A DNA stretch of 64,000 nucleotides. It comes from Kitasatospora sp. MAA4 (GTDB taxonomy: Bacteria; Actinomycetota; Actinomycetes; Streptomycetales; Streptomycetaceae). Every line of letters starts with the position of its first letter. Position 1 is the first letter of the stretch. Where the stretch lies: positions 1 through 64,000 of the forward strand of contig NZ_JARZAI010000011.1 in NCBI RefSeq assembly GCF_029893355.1, given 5' to 3'. The notes beneath the pieces are model-generated. The model was not told where the DNA came from, searched no databases, and was given only the letters and a program-made list of their open reading frames with translations. Positions 1-8,121 of the stretch are shown here, in pieces. Position numbers and translations under genes: made by a program.

Positions 1-48
1 AGTAATGGGTGGAGCTGACCGGTACTAATAGGCCGAGGGCTTGTCCTC
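1..48 (+). rRNA. 23S rRNA, 3' end only
   Basis: The window starts inside the last bases of a 23S rRNA. The stretch containing GAGCTGACCGGTACTAATAG matches the conserved 3'-terminal region of bacterial 23S, and a 5S gene follows about 90 bases later. The exact 3' end (about 45-50) cannot be fixed by eye. Bases 49-137 are the 23S-5S spacer. Confidence 0.9.
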
Positions 49-137
49 AGTTGCTCGCGTCCACTGTGTTGTTCTGAAACAACGACCCCACGTTTTCCCC
101 TTGGCCGGGATCGTGGTGCGGTTGACAGTTTCATAGT

Positions 138-257
138 GTTTCGGTGGTCATAGCGTGAGGGAAACGCCCGGTTACGTTCCGAACCCGGAAGCTAAGCCTC
201 ACAGCGCCGATGGTACTGCAGGGGGGACCCTGTGGGAGAGTAGGACGCCGCCGAACA
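138..257 (+). rRNA. rrf: 5S ribosomal RNA
   Basis: This is about 120 bases with the hallmark actinobacterial 5S segments: GTTTCGGTGGTCATAGCG at the 5' end, CCGAACCCGGAAGCTAAG in the loop C region, and GGGAGAGTAGGACGCCGCC near the 3' end. It sits just downstream of the 23S end and upstream of a strong hairpin, so it is the last gene of an rRNA operon. Confidence 0.95.
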
Positions 258-264
258 ATCATTC

Positions 265-304
265 CAAGTAAGCCCCATCCGAGAAATCGGATGGGGCTTA
301 CTTG
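265..304 (+). terminator. rRNA operon terminator hairpin
   Basis: A perfect 18-bp inverted repeat (265-282 with 287-304) closes on a GAAA tetraloop, eight bases after the 5S gene. The following T-run is short (CGTTTC), which is common for high-GC actinobacterial terminators. Confidence 0.85.
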
Positions 305-340
305 CGTTTCCCCACGGGTTCGCTGACGTAAAGTCGGTTC

Positions 341-1303
341 ATGGACGCGACGACGGGGGCGAGCCCCGACAAGCAGCAGAGTGCGGTCATCACAGACGCG
401 GTGCTGCCGCCGGACCAGCGGGACAGCGCACTCCGGGTTCTGGCTGCCGCCTTCGGAGAGGACGGTCGCGAGGCCGTCTCCGAGCAGGGGCGGATCCGTC
501 TGCGCTCCTCGGAGCAGGCGAGGCCGGGCGTCACCCACTTCCTGCGACCGGAGGTGAGCTACGCCCAGCTGGAGGTGCCGGCCGAGGGCAGCGGAGTTCC
601 GACAGCCGAGCTGGTGGTCACACCGCAGCAGCGCGGTCGGGGGCACGGCCGGGAGCTGCTGGACACGGTCCTGGCCGTAGCCGGCGGCCCGGTCGACTTC
701 TGGGCGCACGGCGGCCACCCGGCGGCCCGTCACCTGGCGGACCGTTACCGAGCCGAGCTGGTCCGCGAGTTGCGCCAGATGCGCCGCACCCAGCCGACCG
801 TCGACGACGTGCCGCTGCCCGCCGGCATCACGCTGCGTACCTTCCGCCCCGGCACGGACGACGAGGCCTGGCTGCGACTCAACGCGCTCGCCTTCGCCCA
901 CCACCCCGAGCAGGGCTCCTGGACCCGTCAGGACCTGGCCGACCGGATCGCGGAGCCCTGGTTCGACCCGAACGGCTTCTTCCTCGCCACCCGCGGCGAC
1001 CGCCTGGTCGGCTTCCACTGGACGAAGGTCCACCCGGCGGCCGCGCCCGAACCGGCGCTCGGCGAGGTCTACGTGGTCGGGGTGGACCCGTCGGAGCAGG
1101 GCAACGGCCTGGGCCGCGCGCTCACCGCGGCCGGCCTGCGCCATCTGGCCCGGGACCGCGGCCTGTCCACCGTGCTGCTTTACGTGGACGCGGACAACCC
1201 CGCCGCCGTCCGCGTCTACGAACGCCTCGGCTTCACCGTGCACGAGGCCGACCTGGTCTACCGGGTGCCCGTCCCAGCGGCCCCGACCACCCCGGCGGAG
1301 TAG
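341..1303 (+). CDS. mshD: Mycothiol synthase MshD (two GNAT domains)
   Basis: The 320-aa protein has two tandem GNAT acetyltransferase domains, the arrangement and size of MshD. MshD acetylates the cysteinyl amine of Cys-GlcN-Ins with acetyl-CoA, the last step of mycothiol synthesis in the cytosol. The C-terminal domain has the acetyl-CoA loop in VYVVGVDPSEQGNGLGRAL and the typical end NPAAVRVYERLGF. The N-terminal domain is more degenerate, as usual in MshD. No Shine-Dalgarno precedes the ATG. A -10-like TAAAGT (329-334) ends six bases before it, so the mRNA may be leaderless. The gene stands alone between the rRNA terminator and ppk. Confidence 0.88.
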   Translation: MDATTGASPDKQQSAVITDAVLPPDQRDSALRVLAAAFGEDGREAVSEQGRIRLRSSEQARPGVTHFLRPEVSYAQLEVPAEGSGVPTAELVVTPQQRGRGHGRELLDTVLAVAGGPVDFWAHGGHPAARHLADRYRAELVRELRQMRRTQPTVDDVPLPAGITLRTFRPGTDDEAWLRLNALAFAHHPEQGSWTRQDLADRIAEPWFDPNGFFLATRGDRLVGFHWTKVHPAAAPEPALGEVYVVGVDPSEQGNGLGRALTAAGLRHLARDRGLSTVLLYVDADNPAAVRVYERLGFTVHEADLVYRVPVPAAPTTPAE

Positions 1304-1382
1304 CGTTCGGCGGTGGGGGAGAAGCGGGCTCCGGCCCCGGCCGCGGGGCCGACCGCCTCAGCTTTCCTCCTGGCCATGCGGT

Positions 1383-1404
1383 GTTTACCGTGGATTCAAT
1401 TACC
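1383..1404 (+). promoter_or_regulatory. Candidate PHO box (PhoP site) upstream of ppk
   Basis: Two adjacent 11-base units, GTTTACCGTGG (1383-1393) and ATTCAATTACC (1394-1404), resemble the Streptomyces PhoP direct-repeat unit GTTCACCnnnn. The first matches 6 of 7 conserved bases and the second 4 of 7. PhoP control of ppk is established in Streptomyces; this particular site is inferred and weaker than the one before pstS. Confidence 0.45.
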
Positions 1405-1577
1405 GCCGCGAAGATCACAGGATGACGTCCGTAGTGTCTCGCTCCCGCAGCTCTGGCCCCGCGGCCCGGGCCGGTCGGATATCGACCGCACCGGGCAGCC
1501 GGACCTACCCGCAGGCGGCGACGGTTTCGGAGCCCCCGGAGCACTCGGACCTCATCTCTCTGGAGGAGCTGGAACCC

Positions 1578-3806
1578 ATGAGCATCCCCCGCCCCGTCAC
1601 CGCCGGAGCACCATCGGGAGAGGAGTCCGGAACGCCTGACGCGACCGGCGGCACTTCCGCCGCCGCGCGGTCGGGCGGGGCCCCGGGCCTCCCGCTCGAT
1701 CAGCTCGTCGTGCTCGCCGACCTGGACTCCGAGGAGCTCCCGCAGGGGCGCTTCCTCGACCGTGAGCGCAGCTGGCTCGCCTTCAACGAGCGCGTGCTCG
1801 AACTGGCCGAGGACCCGCAGATCCCGCTGCTGGAGCGCACCAAGTTCCTGGCGATCTTCGCCAGCAACCTGGACGAGTTCTTCATGGTCCGGGTGGCCGG
1901 CCTGAAGCGGCGGATCGCCACCGGGGTCGCCCAGCGCAGCGCCTCCGGCCTCCAGCCGCGCGAAGTCCTCGATCTCATCTGGACCAAGTCGCGCGAGCTC
2001 ATGGCCCGGCACGCGGCCGCCTTCCAGCAGGAGGTGCTGCCGGACCTGGCCGCCGAGGGGATCGGGCTGGTCCGCTGGTCCGAGCTGTCCGACAAGGAGC
2101 AGGCCCGCCTGCACACCCTGTTCCGCCAGCACATCTTCCCGGTGCTGACCCCGCTCGCGGTCGACCCGGCGCACCCGTTCCCGTACATATCGGGCCTGAG
2201 CCTCAACCTGGCCGTGGTGGTCCGCAATCCGGTCTCCGGTCACAAGCACTTCGCCCGCGTGAAGGTTCCGCAGTCGCTCTCGCGCTTCCTGGAGGCCTCC
2301 GCCCAGCGCTACGTCCCGCTGGAGGACGTCATGGGCGCGCACCTGGAGGAGCTCTTCCCGGGGATGGAGGTGCTCGCCCACCACGCCTTCCGGGTGACCC
2401 GCAACGAGGATCTGGAGGTGGAGGAGGACGACACCGAGAACATCCTCAAGGCGCTGGAGAAGGAGCTGATGCGCCGGCGCTTCGGGCCGCCGGTCCGGCT
2501 GGAGGTCGAGGAGTCGATCGACCCGTACATCCTGGACCTGCTGATCCGCGAGCTGAACATCACCGAGGCCGAGGTCTTCCCGCTGGCGGGCCCGCTCGAC
2601 CTGACCGGGCTGTTCGGCATCGCCGACCTGGACCGTCCGGAGCTCAAGTACGCCAAGTTCGTGGCCGGCACGGCCCGCGGGCTGACCGACGTCGAGTCGG
2701 CCTCGCAGCCGGACATCTTCGCCGCGATGCGCGAGCGCGAGGTCCTGCTGCACCACCCGTACGACAGCTTCTCCACCTCGGTGCTGGCCTTCCTGGAGCA
2801 GGCGGCCGCCGACCCCAACGTGCTGGCGATCAAGCAGACGCTCTACCGCACCTCGGGCGACTCGCCGATCGTCGACGCGCTGATCGACGCCGCCGAGTCC
2901 GGCAAGCAGGTGCTGGTCCTGGTGGAGATCAAGGCGCGCTTCGACGAGCAGGCCAACATCAAGTGGGCCCGCAAGCTGGAGGAGTCCGGCTGCCACGTGG
3001 TCTACGGCCTGGTCGGGCTCAAGACACACAGCAAGCTCTCCCTGGTGGTCCGCCAGGAGGGCGACATGCTGCGCCGCTACGCGCACGTCGGCACCGGCAA
3101 CTACCACCCGAAGACCGCGCGGATGTACGAGGATCTCGGTCTGCTGACCGCCGACCCGCAGGTCGGTGCGGACCTCTCGGACCTCTTCAACCGGCTCTCC
3201 GGCTACTCACGCCGCGAGTCCTACCGCCGGCTGCTGACCGCCCCGCGCAGCCTGCGGGACGGACTGATCGCGAGGATCCACCAGGAGATCGAGCACCACC
3301 GCGCCGGGCGGCCGGCCTCGGTGAAGATCAAGGTCAACTCGATCGTCGACGAGGCCGTGATCGACGCGCTCTACCGGGCCTCCCGCGCCGGCGTGTCGGT
3401 GGACGTCTGGGTGCGCGGCATCTGCGCGATCCGGCCGGGCGTTGCCGGGCTGAGCGAGAACATCAGGGTGCGCAGCATCCTGGGCCGCTTCCTTGAGCAC
3501 TCCCGGATCTTCATCTTCGGCAACGGCGGCGACCCGGAGGTCTGGTTCGGCAGCGCCGACATGATGCACCGCAACCTGGACCGGCGGATCGAGGCGCTGG
3601 TCCGGCTGGCCGACCCGGGGCACCGCGTCGACATGTCCAGGCTGATCGACATGGGGATGGCGGACGACACCTCCTCCTGGCACCTGGGGTCGGACGGGGC
3701 ATGGACCAGGCACAGCCAGGACGCCGACGGGCATCGGCTCCGCGACATCCAGGAACTGCTCATCGACTCGCGCCAGCGCCGTCGGAGTTCCTCCACCGCG
3801 CTCTGA
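1578..3806 (+). CDS. ppk: Polyphosphate kinase
   Basis: The 742-aa protein reversibly transfers the terminal phosphate of ATP to polyphosphate. It has the complete PPK1 order: N domain (WLAFNERVLELAEDP), head domain, and two C-terminal phospholipase D-like domains. The likely phospho-accepting histidine is H503 in AHVGTGNYHPKTARMY, and the second conserved histidine is H641 in FLEHSRIFIFG. I chose the ATG at 1578 because a GGAGG lies 11 bases upstream. An in-frame ATG at 1422 has no convincing ribosome site but would give 794 aa, and cannot be excluded. A CHAD protein and a Nudix hydrolase follow closely, as one polyphosphate/nucleotide module beside the pst operon. Confidence 0.93.
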   Translation: MSIPRPVTAGAPSGEESGTPDATGGTSAAARSGGAPGLPLDQLVVLADLDSEELPQGRFLDRERSWLAFNERVLELAEDPQIPLLERTKFLAIFASNLDEFFMVRVAGLKRRIATGVAQRSASGLQPREVLDLIWTKSRELMARHAAAFQQEVLPDLAAEGIGLVRWSELSDKEQARLHTLFRQHIFPVLTPLAVDPAHPFPYISGLSLNLAVVVRNPVSGHKHFARVKVPQSLSRFLEASAQRYVPLEDVMGAHLEELFPGMEVLAHHAFRVTRNEDLEVEEDDTENILKALEKELMRRRFGPPVRLEVEESIDPYILDLLIRELNITEAEVFPLAGPLDLTGLFGIADLDRPELKYAKFVAGTARGLTDVESASQPDIFAAMREREVLLHHPYDSFSTSVLAFLEQAAADPNVLAIKQTLYRTSGDSPIVDALIDAAESGKQVLVLVEIKARFDEQANIKWARKLEESGCHVVYGLVGLKTHSKLSLVVRQEGDMLRRYAHVGTGNYHPKTARMYEDLGLLTADPQVGADLSDLFNRLSGYSRRESYRRLLTAPRSLRDGLIARIHQEIEHHRAGRPASVKIKVNSIVDEAVIDALYRASRAGVSVDVWVRGICAIRPGVAGLSENIRVRSILGRFLEHSRIFIFGNGGDPEVWFGSADMMHRNLDRRIEALVRLADPGHRVDMSRLIDMGMADDTSSWHLGSDGAWTRHSQDADGHRLRDIQELLIDSRQRRRSSSTAL

Positions 3807-3849
3807 CCCATCCGTCGCCTGCCCTGGGGGAACGGGGAGTACCCAAGAC

Positions 3850-4968
3850 ATGACTGACGCGCCCATGACGACTCCGGCGGGTTCCACCGCGACCGCCGGA
3901 GAGACGCTCTCCCGCTATCTGACCAACCAGGCGAGCGCCTTCCTGCGCGCCCTGCCGCAGGCGGTCGGCGAGGCGGGCGCCAGACCCGGCGCCCTGCCGT
4001 CCGTGAACGTGCCCGCCGGAACGGCGGGTACGGGGGAGCTGCTGCGTGCTGTGCGCCGGATCGGCGGGGCGCTGCACACCTTCGGCGCGCTCTTCGACGA
4101 CGGCTGGGCGCAGGAGTCGCGCACCGAGCTGCGCTGGCTGCTCAACCTGCTCGCCCAGGAGCCCGCGTACGTCCGCCGCTCGGCCCGCCTGCTGGCCGCG
4201 CTCGACTCGCTCAGCTCGACCGCGCCGGCCGGCGACTGCGCCGGTCCGGGGATGCTGGCGGGCCACCAGGGCGCGCCCAAGGCCCGGGCGCTGCTCGACC
4301 GGCAGCTGACGCTGTCCCGGACCAGGGCGCACAGCACGCTGCTCCAGGAGCTGCGCTCCTCCCGGCTGCATGCACTGGCGGACCGGATGACCCTGCTGGT
4401 GGGGGAGGCGCCGCTGATCCAGCCGGCGGCCGGGCAGAGTGGGGCGGCGCTGCTGGTGCAGGCCTCGGGCGCCTTCGGCACGCTGGCTGCGGCTGTTCAG
4501 GGGCTGCCGCTGCAGCGGGTCGCCGGAGCTTACCACGGTGACGCGCTGCACCGGCTGGGCGCGACGGCGGCGCCGACCGGGGGCGTCCCGGTCCAGGCGC
4601 GCGGTGCGGGTGCGGCTGCGGTGACCGCGCCGGGCGATGCCGACGCGGCGCTGGCAGCGGACGACGCGCCGTGGCGCCGGGCCCGGATCCTGCTGAAACG
4701 GGCCCGCTACGCGCTGGAGGTGTGCGGCCGCTCGGCCCCCGAGCTGGACGCGCTGGACCAGGTGCTGGACCGTCACCAGGACGCCTCGGACGCGGCGATG
4801 ACCGCCGCCACCGCGGCGCGCACCCCGAGGATCACCCCGGCGACCGCCTACGTCCTCGGGGTGGTGCATGCTGATCAGCGACTTGAGGTGGAGGCGGCCC
4901 GGCACGCCTTCGGCCGTCAGTGGCCTGACCTCCCGCACCACGGATGGCATGAATGGGCGAGCGCCTGA
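3850..4968 (+). CDS. CHAD domain protein
   Basis: The 372-aa protein is helical and rich in Arg and Ala. Its C-terminal part (RARILLKRARYALEV, then a helix ending DRHQDASDA) reads as a CHAD domain, an alpha-helical fold with conserved basic residues known to bind inorganic polyphosphate. The position 43 bases after ppk fits that role. The N-terminal helix pair (LLRAVRRIGGALHTFGALF) is the other CHAD half, lacking the common His at the start of the motif. A GGGGAG lies about 13 bases before the ATG. The gene overlaps the next one by 16 bases. A polyphosphate-binding function is inferred from family and context. Confidence 0.78.
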   Translation: MTDAPMTTPAGSTATAGETLSRYLTNQASAFLRALPQAVGEAGARPGALPSVNVPAGTAGTGELLRAVRRIGGALHTFGALFDDGWAQESRTELRWLLNLLAQEPAYVRRSARLLAALDSLSSTAPAGDCAGPGMLAGHQGAPKARALLDRQLTLSRTRAHSTLLQELRSSRLHALADRMTLLVGEAPLIQPAAGQSGAALLVQASGAFGTLAAAVQGLPLQRVAGAYHGDALHRLGATAAPTGGVPVQARGAGAAAVTAPGDADAALAADDAPWRRARILLKRARYALEVCGRSAPELDALDQVLDRHQDASDAAMTAATAARTPRITPATAYVLGVVHADQRLEVEAARHAFGRQWPDLPHHGWHEWASA

Positions 4969-5591
4969 CCGCAGAGCAGCAGCAGAAGCACTCCGGACCC
5001 CGGATGGCGGCGTCCCGGCGCGCGGAGGGCACCGAGCAGCTGGAACACCTGGAGCGCCGCAAGCTGCGCGAGGCCAAGAAGCCGAGCGGGTGGACCGGCC
5101 CCGGCCGGGGCGCGGCCAAGTCCGCCGCCCCCCACCAGGCCGGAGCGAAGAAGAGCGGCCGCGGCAGCACGATCCTGGCGGCCGGGGCGGTGCTCTGGGT
5201 CCCCGGCGGGACGCGGAAGGACGGCAGCCTCCGCAAGCCGCGGATCGCGCTGATCCACCGTCCGAAGTACGACGACTGGAGCCTGCCCAAGGGCAAGCTG
5301 CTGGCCGGCGAGACCCCCTGGCAGGGCGCGTTGCGGGAGGTGGAGGAGGAGACCGGCCTGGTCTGCCGACTGATCGCGCCGCTGCCGGCCCAGCACTACC
5401 TGGCGAACGGGCGGCCCAAGGAGGTCCGCTACTGGGCGGCGGTGCCGGTGAGCGGCGAGTTCCGGCCCAATCGGGAGGTGGACCGGATGAAGTGGCTCAA
5501 GCCCGGCAAGGCCCGGGAGAAGCTGACCCACGCCCGCGACCGCGAGCTGATCGACGCTCTGCTGGAGCAGCTGGCGCAGGCCGGCGGGTAG
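4953..5591 (+). CDS. Nudix hydrolase, MutT1-like
   Basis: The 212-aa protein carries a full Nudix box at about residues 114-136 (GKLLAGE, seven residues, REVEEETGL). The flanking strands ILAAGAVLWVPG and IALIHRPKYDDWSLPKGK are typical of the MutT1-type 8-oxo-dGTP/diadenosine polyphosphate hydrolases. Mycobacterial MutT1 has an added C-terminal histidine phosphatase domain; this protein stops right after the Nudix fold. The first ~70 residues are basic and low in complexity, so the true start could be the internal ATG at residue 18. The start codon lies inside the end of the CHAD gene, indicating co-transcription. Confidence 0.85.
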   Translation: MGERLTAEQQQKHSGPRMAASRRAEGTEQLEHLERRKLREAKKPSGWTGPGRGAAKSAAPHQAGAKKSGRGSTILAAGAVLWVPGGTRKDGSLRKPRIALIHRPKYDDWSLPKGKLLAGETPWQGALREVEEETGLVCRLIAPLPAQHYLANGRPKEVRYWAAVPVSGEFRPNREVDRMKWLKPGKAREKLTHARDRELIDALLEQLAQAGG

Positions 5592-5673
5592 CCGGAGTTC
5601 GGCGTGTCTTGGCCGAACCCTTGCTGTGATGCAACCGTGACTACCGGCTGGTGTTTCCTGGCATCCTTTCGAG

Positions 5674-5695
5674 GTTCACTCTCCGTTCATTTATG
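5674..5695 (+). promoter_or_regulatory. PHO box (PhoP operator) of the pst operon
   Basis: Two directly adjacent 11-base units both begin GTTCA: GTTCACTCTCC (5674-5684) and GTTCATTTATG (5685-5695). This fits the Streptomyces PhoP direct-repeat unit well. The site lies 140 bases upstream of the pstS start, where the S. coelicolor pst promoter also carries a PHO box. Confidence 0.75.
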
Positions 5696-5834
5696 ACCGG
5701 CTGACGTGTCACTTGCCCGGCCTAACTTCGGTCCTACCGGAGGGCCGGAGAGGCCCCGGACCACAGCAAGGTCCGCCCCGTCCGACCGTTGGTCGGGCGT
5801 GCGCGGTGGACCGTGCCAAAGAAAGGGACACCCT

Positions 5835-6974
5835 GTGAAGCTCCAGCGGAACGGCCGCACCAAGGCCCTCGCGATCGGTGCCGTGGCGCTCGTCAGCTCG
5901 CTGTCGCTCGCTGCCTGCGGCTCGGACAACAACACGACCGCCACCGGCGGTTCCTCCAGTGGCGCTGCCGCCTCCCCGGCCGCGATCACCTGCGCCGCCA
6001 AGCAGGCGCCGCTGCTCGGTGCCGGCTCGACCGCCCAGGGCGACGCGATCGACGTCTGGAAGAACGTCTTCGGCGCGGCCTGCTCCGGCAGCACGCTGAG
6101 CTACAACCCGGTGGGCTCCGGCGCCGGTGTTCAGCAGTTCAACCAGGGCAAGGTCGCCTTCGCCGGCTCCGACTCGGCCCTGAAGCCCGCCGACGTCACC
6201 GCCTCCAAGGCGGTCTGCGCGGGTGGCGGCCAGGGTGTCGACATCCCCATGGTCGGCGGCCTCGTCTCGGTCATCTACAACGTGCAGGGTGTCAACAACC
6301 TGGTGCTCGACGGCCCGACGATCGCGAAGATCTTCGACTCGCAGATCACCAAGTGGAACGACCCGGCCATCGCCGCGCTGAACCCGGGCGTGACCCTGCC
6401 GGCCGACAACATCCAGGCGTTCCACCGCTCGGACGACTCGGGCACCACGCAGAACCTGACCGCCTACCTGGCGAAGACCTCCGGTGGTGCCTGGTCCTAC
6501 CCGTCCAGCAAGACCTGGGCCGGCAAGGGCGGCCAGTCGGCCAACGGCAGCGCGGGCGTCGCCTCGCAGGTCAAGACCGTGCCGAACTCGATCGGCTACG
6601 CCGAGCTCGCCTACGCGCAGAGCAACAACCTGAAGAGCGCCTCGATCAACACGGGTGCCTCCAAGCCGGTCGAGGCGACCGCCGCGAACGCCGCCACCAC
6701 GATCGGCACCGCGCAGTTCGTCGGCACCGGTAACGACCTGGCGCTGAGCCTCGACTACGCGACCAAGACCGAGGGTGCCTACCCGATCGTCCTGGTCACC
6801 TACGAGATCGCCTGCGACAAGGGCAACGCCCCCGCCACGCTGGACACCCTCAAGTCCTTCCTGACCTACACGATCAGCGACGCCGGCCAGAAGGCCATCG
6901 GCGACAAGGGCTACGTCCCGCTCCCGTCGTCGGTCACGGACAAGGTCAAGGCCCTGGTCCCGACCCTCGCCTGA
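5835..6974 (+). CDS. pstS: Phosphate ABC transporter substrate-binding lipoprotein PstS
   Basis: The 379-aa precursor begins with a lipoprotein signal (basic VKLQRNGRTK, hydrophobic core, lipobox LAAC with Cys at residue 28). The mature part shows PstS landmarks: LLGAGSTAQGDAIDVW, SYNPVGSGAGVQQF, AFAGSDSAL and FHRSDDSGTTQNLTAYL, which line the phosphate pocket. It captures phosphate outside the membrane for PstCA. I chose the GTG at 5835 because AAAGGG precedes it by about 7 bases and the signal peptide starts there. In-frame codons further upstream lack a signal. A long leader from the PHO box precedes it, and pstCAB follow. Confidence 0.95.
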   Translation: MKLQRNGRTKALAIGAVALVSSLSLAACGSDNNTTATGGSSSGAAASPAAITCAAKQAPLLGAGSTAQGDAIDVWKNVFGAACSGSTLSYNPVGSGAGVQQFNQGKVAFAGSDSALKPADVTASKAVCAGGGQGVDIPMVGGLVSVIYNVQGVNNLVLDGPTIAKIFDSQITKWNDPAIAALNPGVTLPADNIQAFHRSDDSGTTQNLTAYLAKTSGGAWSYPSSKTWAGKGGQSANGSAGVASQVKTVPNSIGYAELAYAQSNNLKSASINTGASKPVEATAANAATTIGTAQFVGTGNDLALSLDYATKTEGAYPIVLVTYEIACDKGNAPATLDTLKSFLTYTISDAGQKAIGDKGYVPLPSSVTDKVKALVPTLA

Positions 6975-7119
6975 TCCACCAGTTTGTCCGGCCGGCGGTC
7001 CCGCTCAAGGGGGGACGGGACCGCCGACCGGGGTTCGACCCAGCACACCACTCGTCCGGGGCACCGCCGCCATGGTGCCGCCCTCGCGGGGCGGCGCCGC
7101 CAGACCGGAGTAGAACCTC

Positions 7120-8121
7120 ATGACCTCATCCACCCCTGACTCCTCCGGGGGCAGGACCACCGCGTCCCGGACGGGCTCCCTGCAAGGGAACAGCCGCCGG
7201 GGCGACCGCCTGTTCTTCGCCGCCTCCGCCGGCTCCGGAATCCTGCTGCTGGTCATCATGGCCGCGATCGCCGGCTTCCTGCTGTACCGCAGCGGCATCG
7301 CGATCAGCCACGACAAGACGAACTTCTTCACCACCTTCGAGTGGGACCCCGACAACATCCTGAAGCCGAGCTTCGGCATCGCGGTGCTGGCCTTCGGCAC
7401 CATCGTCAGCGGCTTCATCGCGATGGTCATCGCCGTGCCGCTCGCGATCGGGATCGCGCTCTTCATCTCCCACTACGCGCCGCGGAAGATCGCCCAGCCG
7501 TTCGCGTACCTGGTGGACCTGCTGGCGGCCGTCCCCAGCATCGTCTACGGCCTGTGGGGTGCACTCTTCCTGGTGCCGCACCTGGCCGGGCTGAACAGCT
7601 GGCTGAACACCTACCTGGGCTGGACGTACATCTTCCAGACGACCCACACGGGTGCCCCGGCACGCAACCTCTTCACCACCGGCATCCTGCTGGCGATCAT
7701 GATCCTGCCGATCATCACCGCGGTCAGCCGCGAGGTCTTCCGGCAGGTTCCGCGCAGCCACGAGGAGGCGGCGCTCGCGCTCGGCGCGACGCGCTGGGAG
7801 ATGATCCGCACCGCCGTCCTGCCGTTCGGACGCCCCGGCGTGATCTCGGCCTCGATGCTCGGCCTGGGCCGCGCGCTCGGCGAGACGATGGCGGTCGCCA
7901 TCGTGCTCTCCTCGAGCAACGTCCTGTCGCTGCACATCCTGGACGCGGGCGGCGGAACCTTCGCGCAGAACATCGCGCTGAAGTACAACGAGGCCGGCCT
8001 GCCCGGCAAGGACGCACTGATGGCCTCCGGCCTGGTGCTGTTCGTGATCACTCTGCTGGTGAACGGCGGCGCCCGGTTGATCATCGCCCGCCGCAAGGAG
8101 TACTCGGGGGCCAACGCATGA
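7120..8121 (+). CDS. pstC: Phosphate ABC transporter permease PstC
   Basis: The 333-aa inner-membrane protein has about six membrane segments and the permease EAA-type loop (SHEEAALALGATRWEMIRTAVLPFGRPGV), plus AVPSIVYGLWG and LGLGRALGETMAVAIVL typical of PstC. With PstA it forms the channel of the high-affinity phosphate importer. Its TGA overlaps the pstA ATG by four bases (ATGA), so the two are translationally coupled. GGAG lies about 10 bases before the ATG. The 145-base gap after pstS may hold an mRNA-processing hairpin, since pstS is usually in excess. Confidence 0.94.
   Translation: MTSSTPDSSGGRTTASRTGSLQGNSRRGDRLFFAASAGSGILLLVIMAAIAGFLLYRSGIAISHDKTNFFTTFEWDPDNILKPSFGIAVLAFGTIVSGFIAMVIAVPLAIGIALFISHYAPRKIAQPFAYLVDLLAAVPSIVYGLWGALFLVPHLAGLNSWLNTYLGWTYIFQTTHTGAPARNLFTTGILLAIMILPIITAVSREVFRQVPRSHEEAALALGATRWEMIRTAVLPFGRPGVISASMLGLGRALGETMAVAIVLSSSNVLSLHILDAGGGTFAQNIALKYNEAGLPGKDALMASGLVLFVITLLVNGGARLIIARRKEYSGANA

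Noticed and set aside
5706..5834. Upstream extension of pstS to an earlier start
   Set aside because: It would put about 43 Pro/Arg/Gly-rich residues before the lipoprotein signal and has no ribosome site, whereas GTG 5835 has AAAGGG and the signal immediately after.
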